29,190 nucleotides of DNA from a virus: positions 1 through 29,190 of the IMG/VR virus record IMGVR_UViG_3300027969_000332; one strand, given 5' to 3'. Below are positions 16,537 through 22,723 of the stretch, in pieces (within the stretch, counting starts at the first letter, position 1; every line of letters starts with the position of its first letter). Below the pieces are notes generated by a model, which saw nothing but the letters and a program-made list of their open reading frames with translations, was not told where the DNA came from and did no database searches. Both the position numbers and the translations under genes were made by a program.

Positions 16537-18089
16537 ATTCCTAACTCCTGTTTGTACAACTCAACCAAGCTTTCATGCATGTTGACCTTGCCTCGTAGCA
16601 TTTGATAGATCTTTCTTTCAGCCTCTGACCCTTGCAGGTGTACGACTGTCATACTGTTCTTCTGCCCGACACGATCAATACGCGCTATGCATTGCAGATA
16701 GGTCTCCACAGACATGACAGGCGACCAAAACACTACTGTGTCAGCGGCTGTCAACGTCACCCCGTGCGATGCGGCTTGCGGTTGAATAATTAAGACTCGT
16801 GGATTTGTTTGCGTCTGAAACCGATTGATGATCTCAGAGCGTTCCCTTGCTGGGACAGCGCCATTTATTATTTCATTGACTACTCCTTGTTGATTTAAAA
16901 ACTTACTCACTAACAAAATGGTGTGCGTGTAAGGCACGAAAATTATGACCTTGTGCTCTGTCTCGTCTAGCACTTCCATAAGTGTGTTGAGACGCGGGGA
17001 CACATCAAACTCGACAACCTCTTTTGTGTCGGTATACATAGCACCGCCAGAGATCTGCAACAACTTGCTCAACATCGCAGCCGCGTTTACAGCGCTGATC
17101 TGCTCACCAGCCGCAGTGATTAGCATCTCCCTCTTGAGCGCCTTGTAGTATTTCTCTACCTGAGAGGTAAGGGGGACTTCACGGGTCTGATACACCAAGT
17201 CTGGTAGGTCTAGACAGTCAGCCTTCTCAAAGCGAATAGCGGGTTGCAGGGCGTTATAAACATCTGTCTTGCTAGTGGTCTTCGGAACCCACTTGAAGCG
17301 GGTCGCTTGGTGCATGACCTTATCGCGCCACGCCCCGAAGAATCTAGGCACGCCAGCGGGGTTAACCAACTTGGCGAGACCAAAGGCATCGAGCGGGGAT
17401 TGAGATGCAGGTGTGCCCGTCATCATCCATAGACGGGTTTCGGGGGTAATCAATTTAGCCAATGTTTTCCAGCGTTTCGTAGATACTGTTTTATATGCAT
17501 TCGCCTCATCAATAACAATTAGGTCAAACCCTGCTTTACTTATTTCATCTTCAACTGTGGCTACACCATCAAAATTAATGATGACGAACTCGTACTGTCC
17601 GCTAATAACCTTCTTACGCTTGTTGCTGTCTCCATGAGCTACTGCCACGGTTCGATGCATAGCGGTCTTGAAGATGTCGGCCTGCCACGCTGAATACATG
17701 ATCGAGAGAGGACAGATGACTAACACCCGTTTGATGAGCCCCTTGTTCATCATGTAATCAGCCGCCCAAATTGCGGAGGAGGTCTTGCCTGTGCCCGCTT
17801 CATTGAAGCAAAAGCACCGGTCGCGTAGAACTAGGTATGAGGCAGTAACTCTCTGGTGGACGAAAGGCGTATAGAGTCCGGGCCAGTCGTACTCTTTGTC
17901 CATTGGGCTAGGAGCATCACCATACATACGAACAAGTCGTTGCATCTCGGGTAAACCCCAATAGACTAGTACACTTGCAAAAATGCCGTCATCTTTGAGG
18001 ACTTCGACTCTGTCCATGTATCCAAGGATCAACTGCAAATCCTTAGACGGAATAACCATGTGGACTGCTGTGTCCTGTACAACTTTCAT
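16533..18089 (-). CDS. SNF2-like superfamily 2 DNA helicase/translocase
   Basis: 518 residues. Motifs in order: motif I NEAGTGKTSSA (96-106), motif Ia VLVICPLSIMYSAW, motif II IVIDEANAYK (191-200), motif III MMTGTPASQ (222-230), motif IV VIIFVPYTHT, motif V SHGVTLTAADTVVFW and motif VI QCIARIDRVGQ. The order and the RIDRVGQ signature are those of SNF2-type ATPases, which translocate on dsDNA and can remodel forks or displace proteins. Motif II is DEAN, where SNF2 proteins usually have DEAH. It is shorter than cellular SNF2 proteins and lacks chromatin domains. The ATG at 18089 follows AAAGGA. The gene begins the leftward segment after the 170-base noncoding region and is coupled to the Gam-like gene, fitting a role in recombination-dependent replication. 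Confidence 0.85.
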   Translation of the reverse strand: MKVVQDTAVHMVIPSKDLQLILGYMDRVEVLKDDGIFASVLVYWGLPEMQRLVRMYGDAPSPMDKEYDWPGLYTPFVHQRVTASYLVLRDRCFCFNEAGTGKTSSAIWAADYMMNKGLIKRVLVICPLSIMYSAWQADIFKTAMHRTVAVAHGDSNKRKKVISGQYEFVIINFDGVATVEDEISKAGFDLIVIDEANAYKTVSTKRWKTLAKLITPETRLWMMTGTPASQSPLDAFGLAKLVNPAGVPRFFGAWRDKVMHQATRFKWVPKTTSKTDVYNALQPAIRFEKADCLDLPDLVYQTREVPLTSQVEKYYKALKREMLITAAGEQISAVNAAAMLSKLLQISGGAMYTDTKEVVEFDVSPRLNTLMEVLDETEHKVIIFVPYTHTILLVSKFLNQQGVVNEIINGAVPARERSEIINRFQTQTNPRVLIIQPQAASHGVTLTAADTVVFWSPVMSVETYLQCIARIDRVGQKNSMTVVHLQGSEAERKIYQMLRGKVNMHESLVELYKQELGI

Positions 18090-18113
18090 TACTATCCTTT
18101 ACTGAATTAAACG

Positions 18114-18132
18114 TAGCCCCTTACGGGGGCTA
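18114..18132 (-). other. GC-rich hairpin upstream of the helicase gene
   Basis: A perfect 7-bp stem (TAGCCCC / GGGGCTA) with a 5-base loop lies 24 bases before the helicase start. On the - strand it is followed by CGTTTAATT, too weak a T run for a good terminator. The stem and loop share the core CCTTACGG (18119-18126) with a second hairpin at 18243-18250. Confidence 0.5.
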
Positions 18133-18194
18133 GTCGGTCAAGCCTGTCACGCTCAGGGAGATTGAACAATCTAAAAGCGCCTCTCGACTGACTA
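18131..18194. other. Nested inverted repeats in the noncoding region
   Basis: Outer arms TAGTCGGTC (18131-18139) and GACTGACTA (18186-18194) pair over 9 bp with one G-U in + sense. Inside lie CGCT/AGCG (18150-18153 with 18176-18179) and the palindrome AGATTGAACAATCT (18159-18172). The innermost palindrome could be an operator for a dimeric protein; the full nest could fold as RNA. The flanking 18090-18259 stretch holds no open gene. Confidence 0.45.
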
Positions 18195-18199
18195 CGGTT

Positions 18200-18224
18200 A
18201 AAAGGGGTAAAAATCATAAACCCC
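18200..18224 (-). terminator. Weak terminator-like hairpin after the HNH-like gene
   Basis: On the - strand GGGGT and ACCCC (stem 18220-18224 with 18204-18208) enclose an 11-base AT-rich loop and are followed by TTTT (18203-18200). It comes 36 bases after the stop of the HNH-like gene, a reasonable place for the operon to end. The stem is short. Confidence 0.4.
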
Positions 18225-18226
18225 GC

Positions 18227-18255
18227 CACTGCCCACTCATAGCCTTACGGCAGTG
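18227..18255. other. Inverted repeat after the HNH-like gene
   Basis: CACTGCC (18227-18233) and GGCAGTG (18249-18255) form a perfect 7-bp stem around a 15-base loop; a smaller alternative hairpin GCC-TTAC-GGC sits within it. In - sense that inner loop is GTAA, a GNRA tetraloop. Role unknown. Confidence 0.4.
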
Positions 18256-18259
18256 ACTA

Positions 18260-18571
18260 TTACTTCTTGCGTTCTTTCTTGCTTGTCTCTGACACAAGGT
18301 TGCCTTGCGAGTCACGCTTGAATGATCGGTTTTTAGCCGCTGATTGGATGCGTAACCCATTCTTGTTTGAACCGCCTTTGTCAAGGGCAACCACATGCGC
18401 TACGTCTTTGCCTTCGCGTCTGTCCGCTTTGCCGTTGCCGTTAGCGTCTGTTCCTGTCTTGTCAATAGAGCGACGTCCGCGCTGGCGTTCCATGCGACGC
18501 TCGTGTTCACCACGGGCTTTCTGTTGCTCATACTCTTTAGCATAGGGTCTAGGTTTGTTTACGTAGGGCAT
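18260..18571 (-). CDS. HNH-like endonuclease or basic nucleic-acid-binding protein
   Basis: 103 residues from ATG 18571, which follows AGAAGGTGA; the alternative GTG at 18577 overlaps the upstream stop as GTGA. The N-terminal half is very basic (EHERRMERQRGRRSIDK). The C-terminal half has KDVAHVVALDKGG, then NGLRIQSAAKNRSFKR, which resembles the small phage HNH proteins whose consensus is D-x-D-H, an Asn-rich turn, then NLR and NRS. Only part of the classic His-Asn-His set is visible: His in DVAH, Asn in NKNGLR and Asn in NRS. The second histidine is missing, so cleavage activity is uncertain. It follows the Cas4-like nuclease directly. A DNA-packaging HNH is less likely here, away from terminase genes. 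Confidence 0.6.
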   Translation of the reverse strand: MPYVNKPRPYAKEYEQQKARGEHERRMERQRGRRSIDKTGTDANGNGKADRREGKDVAHVVALDKGGSNKNGLRIQSAAKNRSFKRDSQGNLVSETSKKERKK

Positions 18572-18573
18572 AT

Positions 18574-19233
18574 TCACCTTCTAACTTTGTGAAATTCGCA
18601 GGTGGTGACGGGACACCAACCGCATAGGGGGGTTCTGTTTGGATTCCAAACACCCGTCTCGAATGAGGTTTCTAACTGTATCAGAGCGGGTACAAACGCG
18701 CCCCATAGATCGTCAATCTGACTGCGTGTGTATTCTTCATCCATGAAGCTGTTATGCACTATGAATAGAAGCCCAGCCTTGATGCGTTTGACCTCGGGGA
18801 AGTGAGCAAAGGTCATGAGCGCCATCAGCTTTAATTGTTTTGGGTCAGGGTACTTGTTGCTACCTGTCTTGTAGTCAACTAGGTAGGCTGTCTCACCGTC
18901 CACGATCAGCAAGTCAACGATGCCACGCACATAGCGTTCGGGGTCATCAAAATCACAGGCTGTGCCGTCACGGTACAAGCCCATCTCATACTCAGGATAG
19001 CGCATGCCGTCGATCTCTAAGAGCGAGTCCAAGATAGGTTGGAAGTGCTGATAGTTCTTAGCGAGTGGTCGGCCTTGACCAACATAATCTTCGCAAGCCT
19101 TATGCACCTCAGTGCCGTAGGTCATCTGCTGTGTGACCTTCTTTTCATAGCGCTTCAGTACCTTGGTTTCGTGGTACTGCCGAGGGCAGTTGACATACTC
19201 TTTGAGAGCGGAGAACGACCAAGTAAAACTCAT
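18574..19233 (-). CDS. Cas4/RecB-like PD-(D/E)XK exonuclease with Fe-S cysteines
   Basis: 219 residues. Nuclease motifs: GTEVH (40-44), which supplies the His; Asp107 in GIVDLLI; DYKTG (120-124), with the catalytic Asp and Lys; and PKQLKLMALM (Gln133). Cys16 in NCPRQY together with Cys204, Cys207 and Cys212 near the C-terminus gives the four-cysteine pattern that holds a 4Fe-4S cluster in Cas4 and AddB-type nucleases. The length is typical of Cas4-like phage proteins. No cas1, cas2 or CRISPR array is present, so a role in phage recombination or DNA-end processing is more likely than spacer acquisition. The ATG overlaps the stop of the 67-residue protein as ATGA; the gene lies between small unknown genes and the HNH-like gene. 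Confidence 0.85.
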   Translation of the reverse strand: MSFTWSFSALKEYVNCPRQYHETKVLKRYEKKVTQQMTYGTEVHKACEDYVGQGRPLAKNYQHFQPILDSLLEIDGMRYPEYEMGLYRDGTACDFDDPERYVRGIVDLLIVDGETAYLVDYKTGSNKYPDPKQLKLMALMTFAHFPEVKRIKAGLLFIVHNSFMDEEYTRSQIDDLWGAFVPALIQLETSFETGVWNPNRTPLCGWCPVTTCEFHKVRR

Positions 19234-19433
19234 TTGATTTCTTTCAGACGTTCTTCTAAACGACGGATACGTTGGCGGTTGTAGTCCACAACGCTTGTTG
19301 CATACTCAAGTGCTTTCTCTGCGTCCATCTTGGAGATGTATGCCTCGCGCATTTCCTTGGCGATGATCTCTTCAAGCGTGCGTGGGCGCAACATGTCTTT
19401 GATGAAAGCAATAATTGTTTCTCGTTTAGTCAT
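19230..19433 (-). CDS. Small helical protein of unknown function
   Basis: 67 residues, strongly helical and charged. It starts MTKRETIIAFIKDMLRPRTLEEI and ends in a Lys/Arg/Glu-rich helix (NRQRIRRLEERLKEIK), likely a coiled coil. No family is recognised. It overlaps both neighbours by ATGA, and its start is preceded by AAGGAGAAGAAC in the tail of the upstream gene. Because it feeds directly into the Cas4-like nuclease, the two are probably made together; a regulatory or accessory role is possible but unsupported. Confidence 0.65.
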   Translation of the reverse strand: MTKRETIIAFIKDMLRPRTLEEIIAKEMREAYISKMDAEKALEYATSVVDYNRQRIRRLEERLKEIK

Positions 19434-19657
19434 GCGTTCTTCTCCTTGAGTTTCTGGTCTGTTTTGTTTATGGCATCACGAATTGAATGCGCTGACAAAA
19501 CAATTTCTTCTTGTTCTTCATATGTCAACCCTACCCATGTGCGTGGCATTGATTGATAAAGTAAGTCACGGAAAAAATCTATTGGTAATGACACTTCTTC
19601 TGCGCCTTCAGACCTCTGTAAATGGGACATAAGAATTTCTTTTGGTACTAAGTTCAT
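19430..19657 (-). CDS. Small phage protein with WVGLT motif
   Basis: 75 residues from ATG 19657, chosen because it overlaps the upstream membrane-peptide stop as ATGA; an in-frame ATG at 19687 would extend it by ten residues into that gene. The centre reads PRTWVGLTYEEQEEIV and the end LKEKNA. The same WVGLT and LKEKN elements are in the 53-residue protein two genes upstream, so the two are probably distant paralogs. From memory, W-x-G-L-T-x-E-E peptides are frequent in small phage genes of unknown function. The codons of LKEKNA supply AAGGAG, the ribosome binding site of the next gene. Confidence 0.65.
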   Translation of the reverse strand: MNLVPKEILMSHLQRSEGAEEVSLPIDFFRDLLYQSMPRTWVGLTYEEQEEIVLSAHSIRDAINKTDQKLKEKNA

Positions 19658-19779
19658 AAAGTCACCCCTATTGCAAGGCCAAGCCATGCCAGTTCAATCC
19701 AAAATTTACCTTCAATACTGAACGCTATGGTGGGCAATACAAAAACGACACTACTGTTTAATCGTGTGTATACATTCAT
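19654..19779 (-). CDS. 41-residue membrane peptide
   Basis: This gene reads MNVYTRLNSSVVFVLPTIAF, then SIEGKFWIELAWLGLAIGVTL. Both halves are hydrophobic, with a short polar link (SIEGKF), so one or two short membrane segments are possible. It is supported mainly by its fit: the start overlaps the upstream stop as ATGA, the stop overlaps the downstream start as ATGA, and it exactly fills an otherwise empty stretch. An AAGGAG lies about eight bases before the ATG, within the upstream gene. No family is recognised. Holin, antiholin or a membrane anchor are options that the sequence cannot separate; its place in a replication operon does not favour lysis. Confidence 0.6.
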   Translation of the reverse strand: MNVYTRLNSSVVFVLPTIAFSIEGKFWIELAWLGLAIGVTL

Positions 19780-19937
19780 GTGTTCTTCTCCTTTAATGCT
19801 TGTTCAATCGCTTTAGCAAATGCAAAACGATTTTCAGTCTCGGAGGGCGTTGTAAGCCACAATTTATACCGCTCATCTTCCGTCAACCCAACCCAAGGTT
19901 TCTTGTAGTCTTGGATGTCATCGTCATCTTCAATCAT
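19776..19937 (-). CDS. 53-residue phage protein with WVGLT motif
   Basis: Starts MIEDDDDIQDYKKPWVGLTE and ends FAKAIEQALKEKNT. An acidic N-terminus is followed by WVGLTEDERYKLW and an amphipathic C-terminal helix. It shares the WVGLT and LKEKN elements with the 75-residue protein downstream. The start overlaps the upstream stop as ATGA, and AAGGAG lies nine bases before it. The last codons provide AAGGAGAAGAAC before the next start. Function unknown; the recurring Trp-Val-Gly-Leu-Thr may be a peptide that binds a host or phage protein, which is a guess. Confidence 0.7.
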   Translation of the reverse strand: MIEDDDDIQDYKKPWVGLTEDERYKLWLTTPSETENRFAFAKAIEQALKEKNT

Positions 19938-20266
19938 TCCTTCATACTCCTTATGAGCGTCATGAAACTGTGAACTGTGTCCACACCGAATGCGATGGCA
20001 AGGCTTTCTATTTCTTTAGTGACTTCGTCTAGCACATCGTTACGCTTGACGTGTGTCTTCTCCATTTCAGCAATTTTGATAGACAGACCTTGTACCAACT
20101 CAGTCAGCACATTGATCTCTGCCATCAGGCGTTCTTTGGTTGTGCCATACGCATCTTGGTATAGCCCAAGGCGTTCGTTCTCGTCGTGCAGGGCTTGCAG
20201 GACTGCTTCCTTGCGTTGTTTGGCTTGCCGTTCAATGTCGTTGAATGCTTCGTCTTCGGGTGTCAT
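19934..20266 (-). CDS. Coiled-coil protein of unknown function
   Basis: 110 residues. It starts MTPEDEAFNDIERQAKQRKE, a helical opening I recall from several small phage proteins. Two long heptad-like helices follow (ERLMAEINVLTELVQGLSIKI and the HVKRNDVLDEVTKEIESLAI region), so a coiled coil or helical hairpin is expected. It has no catalytic motif. The ATG overlaps the stop of the 52-residue protein as ATGA, with GGAG seven bases upstream. It is the second gene after DNA polymerase in a cascade of small genes. It could scaffold replication proteins, but nothing in the sequence proves it. Confidence 0.7.
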   Translation of the reverse strand: MTPEDEAFNDIERQAKQRKEAVLQALHDENERLGLYQDAYGTTKERLMAEINVLTELVQGLSIKIAEMEKTHVKRNDVLDEVTKEIESLAIAFGVDTVHSFMTLIRSMKE

Positions 20267-20421
20267 TTCATTACTCCACTTTGTTTCATACTGTTTGCTA
20301 GCGCAACGTCGTGTCTTGCTTTGGCTTCTTTCAAGGCTTTAAGCACGTCTTCTAACTCTTCGATGGTGTACCAGCCTTCTAGCCAAAACTGCGCGTTACC
20401 CCATATCTCTGTGGATTCCAT
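20263..20421 (-). CDS. 52-residue protein of unknown function after DNA polymerase
   Basis: Starts MESTEIWGNAQFWLEGWYTI and ends LANSMKQSGVMK. It is Trp/Glu-rich at the start, then a charged helix (EELEDVLKALKEAKARHD). The ATG at 20421 lies 15 bases after the polymerase stop and follows AAGGA. The stop overlaps the next start as ATGA. No family is recognised. Confidence comes from the ribosome binding site, the coupling, and the lack of any other use for this stretch. Confidence 0.65.
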   Translation of the reverse strand: MESTEIWGNAQFWLEGWYTIEELEDVLKALKEAKARHDVALANSMKQSGVMK

Positions 20422-20436
20422 TTGTCAATTCCTTCT

Positions 20437-22320
20437 TTACTTATACTCTACCATATCACCATAGCTTTCGCCATAGTGTGCTTCACAAGTCACGGGTAAA
20501 CCCCTAGCCCAATCGGGAGTCCATTTCATGCACTCGACGATATATGCAAGAGCGTTATTTAGCTCTTCCTCTTTAACCACGACAACTGCCGCGTCATGTA
20601 CCGTGAGGGCGACCCGATATTTCTGCTGTATCTTGAGCATCTGTTGTCCGACCACTATCCTAGCCAACGCTTGAACTACGTTTTCAACTAGCGACCCGCC
20701 CCATAGAGACACGGGCCCCTTACGTGACTGATACTCGTATCGGGATTTAGATTCTTCAGTGTTGAGGTGGAGGTTGGGGTAACGAATCATTAACCCATTG
20801 GGTAACTTGATGCCGTCTTTTGTAACCATGACGCACCTGTGCTGACCATAGTAATACGCTTTGAGCCTGCCCCAGTCGGCAAGATCTTTGATCACATCGT
20901 CCCCTTCCCGCCACAGATCAATGATCTGATCGTTGGCTTGTCGGTATGTATTAACATATTCTTTAGCCTCGTCTTCGGTAACGACCGCGCCGGGGGGAGT
21001 TGTCTTGAGCGTGTGCTGAAGCTTTAACGCGCCAGTCCCATAACCAAGCCCCAGAATGCATGTCTTTCCAACGAAGCGTTCTACTGGGTTCGCTTTGGAG
21101 ATTGGGCGATCATATATTTTGGTTGCAAAGAGTGAATAAACATCCTCTCCCTTTGCAAACTGCTCGACAACATCATTCTGCCCTGCCAACCATGCGAGGA
21201 CACGCGCCTCGATTTGAGACGAGTCGCAGTTGATAACGAAGTGACCATCGGGCGCAACCACCGCGTTCTTGAGGGCTTTCTTCTTTTTATCTCTTGATGG
21301 AAGGTTCTGGAAGTTGACCTTGTCTGACCCTGCCCATCTGCCTGTGTGTGCCCCGTAGTATTTGAGCGGGATGGGTAGCTTACCCTTGTTACGCTTGCCA
21401 ACGTCGATGAATCTCTCAATCCTTGACTCTTCAATGGTTGACTTAGTACCCAGTCGAACTGAACATAACTGTTGGATGAATAGATCTTCGTGTTCAGTGA
21501 GCGCCAAAAAGCCCTCATCGTTTTTAGCCAGTGCATATGTTTGTTTCCCTGTTGTTTTGCTTTCCTTCATCGGTGCAGTGATGCCATGCTCCAACAATAG
21601 TTCAGCGAATTGTTTGTTGCTTGCTAACTTCTTTCTGACCTGCTCTGCTGTCTCGCATTTGAGTTTCCCCATCAAGCCTTCCAGTAGTGCGTTCTTCTCT
21701 TCGCGTAGTTCCTCGCCACGTTCTTGTAGAAGCGCATCGTCCACATGGAACACGGGCTCGGTGAACATGCGCAATGTCATGTCGATCAGCGAATATTCGT
21801 CTTCAGGAAACGCGCTCGACATTACTTGGAAAAGCTTAAATGTGAGTGACACATCGTTCTTACAGTATTCACCGTAGCGTGCTAACTCATCCCTAGTGAA
21901 GTCGAGTCGTTGTTTGCCTTCAGCCATTACAACCTCATCTCCTTTGACACCAAGATGGTAGCGCTCGGCTAACTTGGCAAGCGAACCGCCTACCTCCACG
22001 CCATGCACGGCACGCGCCATGCAAAGTGTGTCAAGTAATATCGAAGGCTTGATTCCAAAATGCCAACTAAGAATACATCCATCGAAGATCGTGTTGTGAC
22101 ATAGAAGCGCAGATCCCGGGATATCTAAGCGCTCGAGGTAACCTAAAATTTCCTTACGCGAGCCCGAGAACCACTCCGCTGCGCCATCGTCTATCTGAAC
22201 GCCCACGCCTATGACTTCAAAACGCTTGTCCCGAACATACTCTTCTGTGGTTTGGTGCTTGAACCCAAGTTTGATCTTGGAGTCGTAGTAGGTCTCGAAG
22301 TCGAGAGTAATTAGTTTCAC
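20437..22320 (-). CDS. Family A DNA polymerase with 3'-5' exonuclease domain
   Basis: 627 residues from GTG 22320, which overlaps the upstream stop as GTGA and begins directly with the exonuclease strand VKLITLDFETYYD; an in-frame ATG at 22362 would add 14 residues inside the upstream gene. Exonuclease motifs: Asp7 and Glu9, CHNTIFDG, and Tyr152/Asp156 in YCKND. Polymerase motifs: HTGRW (325-329), motif A INCDSSQIEARVLAW with Asp366 and Glu371, motif B RFVGKTCILGLGYGTG, and motif C TVHDAAVV with Asp576. The position equivalent to Phe762 of E. coli Pol I is leucine, and the Glu after the motif C Asp is alanine. There is no 5'-3' exonuclease domain. It is the likely replicative polymerase, working with the primase-helicase and SNF2-like protein on the same strand. 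Confidence 0.93.
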   Translation of the reverse strand: MKLITLDFETYYDSKIKLGFKHQTTEEYVRDKRFEVIGVGVQIDDGAAEWFSGSRKEILGYLERLDIPGSALLCHNTIFDGCILSWHFGIKPSILLDTLCMARAVHGVEVGGSLAKLAERYHLGVKGDEVVMAEGKQRLDFTRDELARYGEYCKNDVSLTFKLFQVMSSAFPEDEYSLIDMTLRMFTEPVFHVDDALLQERGEELREEKNALLEGLMGKLKCETAEQVRKKLASNKQFAELLLEHGITAPMKESKTTGKQTYALAKNDEGFLALTEHEDLFIQQLCSVRLGTKSTIEESRIERFIDVGKRNKGKLPIPLKYYGAHTGRWAGSDKVNFQNLPSRDKKKKALKNAVVAPDGHFVINCDSSQIEARVLAWLAGQNDVVEQFAKGEDVYSLFATKIYDRPISKANPVERFVGKTCILGLGYGTGALKLQHTLKTTPPGAVVTEDEAKEYVNTYRQANDQIIDLWREGDDVIKDLADWGRLKAYYYGQHRCVMVTKDGIKLPNGLMIRYPNLHLNTEESKSRYEYQSRKGPVSLWGGSLVENVVQALARIVVGQQMLKIQQKYRVALTVHDAAVVVVKEEELNNALAYIVECMKWTPDWARGLPVTCEAHYGESYGDMVEYK

Positions 22321-22529
22321 TCTTCTCTCGCTTTCATCATTGCGTCTGCCATTGCGTAGCATGATTCAGCAATTTCATCTGATGGAGGTTTATCACCTTT
22401 AGAAAATACGATGCCCATCTCTACACTTGACATGACTCCCTGCAATACCTTACTCGCAAAGTAATCACGCAAGGTCATGCCTCGATGAGACAAAAAATTC
22501 TCGTGCGGAAATGCTGATATATTTTTCAT
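22317..22529 (-). CDS. Small conserved phage protein, DYFA/ADAM type
   Basis: 70 residues. GMTLRDYFASKVLQGVM in the middle and CYAMADAMMKAREE at the end match a small family I know from many tailed phages, with a DYFA box and a closing YxxADAMxxAR helix. No function is established for it. A second member with the same closing helix is at 24547-24753. The ATG overlaps an upstream stop in the 65-codon frame as ATGA. The stop overlaps the polymerase GTG as GTGA, so polymerase translation probably depends on ribosomes finishing this gene. Confidence 0.75.
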   Translation of the reverse strand: MKNISAFPHENFLSHRGMTLRDYFASKVLQGVMSSVEMGIVFSKGDKPPSDEIAESCYAMADAMMKAREE

Positions 22530-22723
22530 AGTGGTGCGTCCTCGTATTGTTCTTTTTGTTTCTTAGTAGATGCGCGCATTACTTTTTCTAACACGCGGGG
22601 GTCTACGCGTTTGAATGGATTCCAATCGTTTGCGGATATTTTCAAGATGAGTTCTGCGTTCGTAGTCAATCGCTTCTTGCGGGATGACGAGTTCTTGGGT
22701 TGTAAATCGGTGTTCGTTTGCAC
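22526..22723 (-). CDS. Possible out-of-frame gene overlapping the zinc-ribbon gene
   Basis: 65 codons from GTG 22723, in another frame from the NrdR-like gene and overlapping it for 161 bases. A strong AAGGAG lies five bases before the GTG, and the stop overlaps the next gene's start as ATGA, the coupling used throughout this operon. The product is basic (NSSSRKKRLTTNAEL, RASTKKQKEQYEDAPL). Against it, the ribosome binding site also encodes conserved Arg-Arg-Arg-Glu-Cys of the zinc ribbon, so it may be accidental. Alternatively only the last 17 codons, from an ATG near 22579, are used. Confidence 0.4.
   Translation of the reverse strand: MQTNTDLQPKNSSSRKKRLTTNAELILKISANDWNPFKRVDPRVLEKVMRASTKKQKEQYEDAPL

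Noticed and set aside
18131-18194. Possible tRNA gene
   Set aside because: The nested stems do not give acceptor, D, anticodon and T arms in order, and no T-loop TTCRA in the right place was found.
18214-18396. 60-residue - strand frame over the noncoding region and the HNH-like gene
   Set aside because: Overlaps the HNH-like gene out of frame, with no ribosome binding site; the noncoding stretch is better read as structured DNA/RNA.
18574-19233. CRISPR-Cas locus suggested by a Cas4-like protein
   Set aside because: No repeat-spacer array and no other cas genes in the window.
21081-21536. 151-residue - strand frame overlapping the polymerase in another frame
   Set aside because: Overlaps polymerase motifs A and HTGRW, with no coupling or ribosome binding site.
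21362-21877. 171-residue + strand open frame inside the polymerase gene
   Set aside because: Antisense to conserved polymerase sequence; Ser/Leu-rich reverse-complement artefact.
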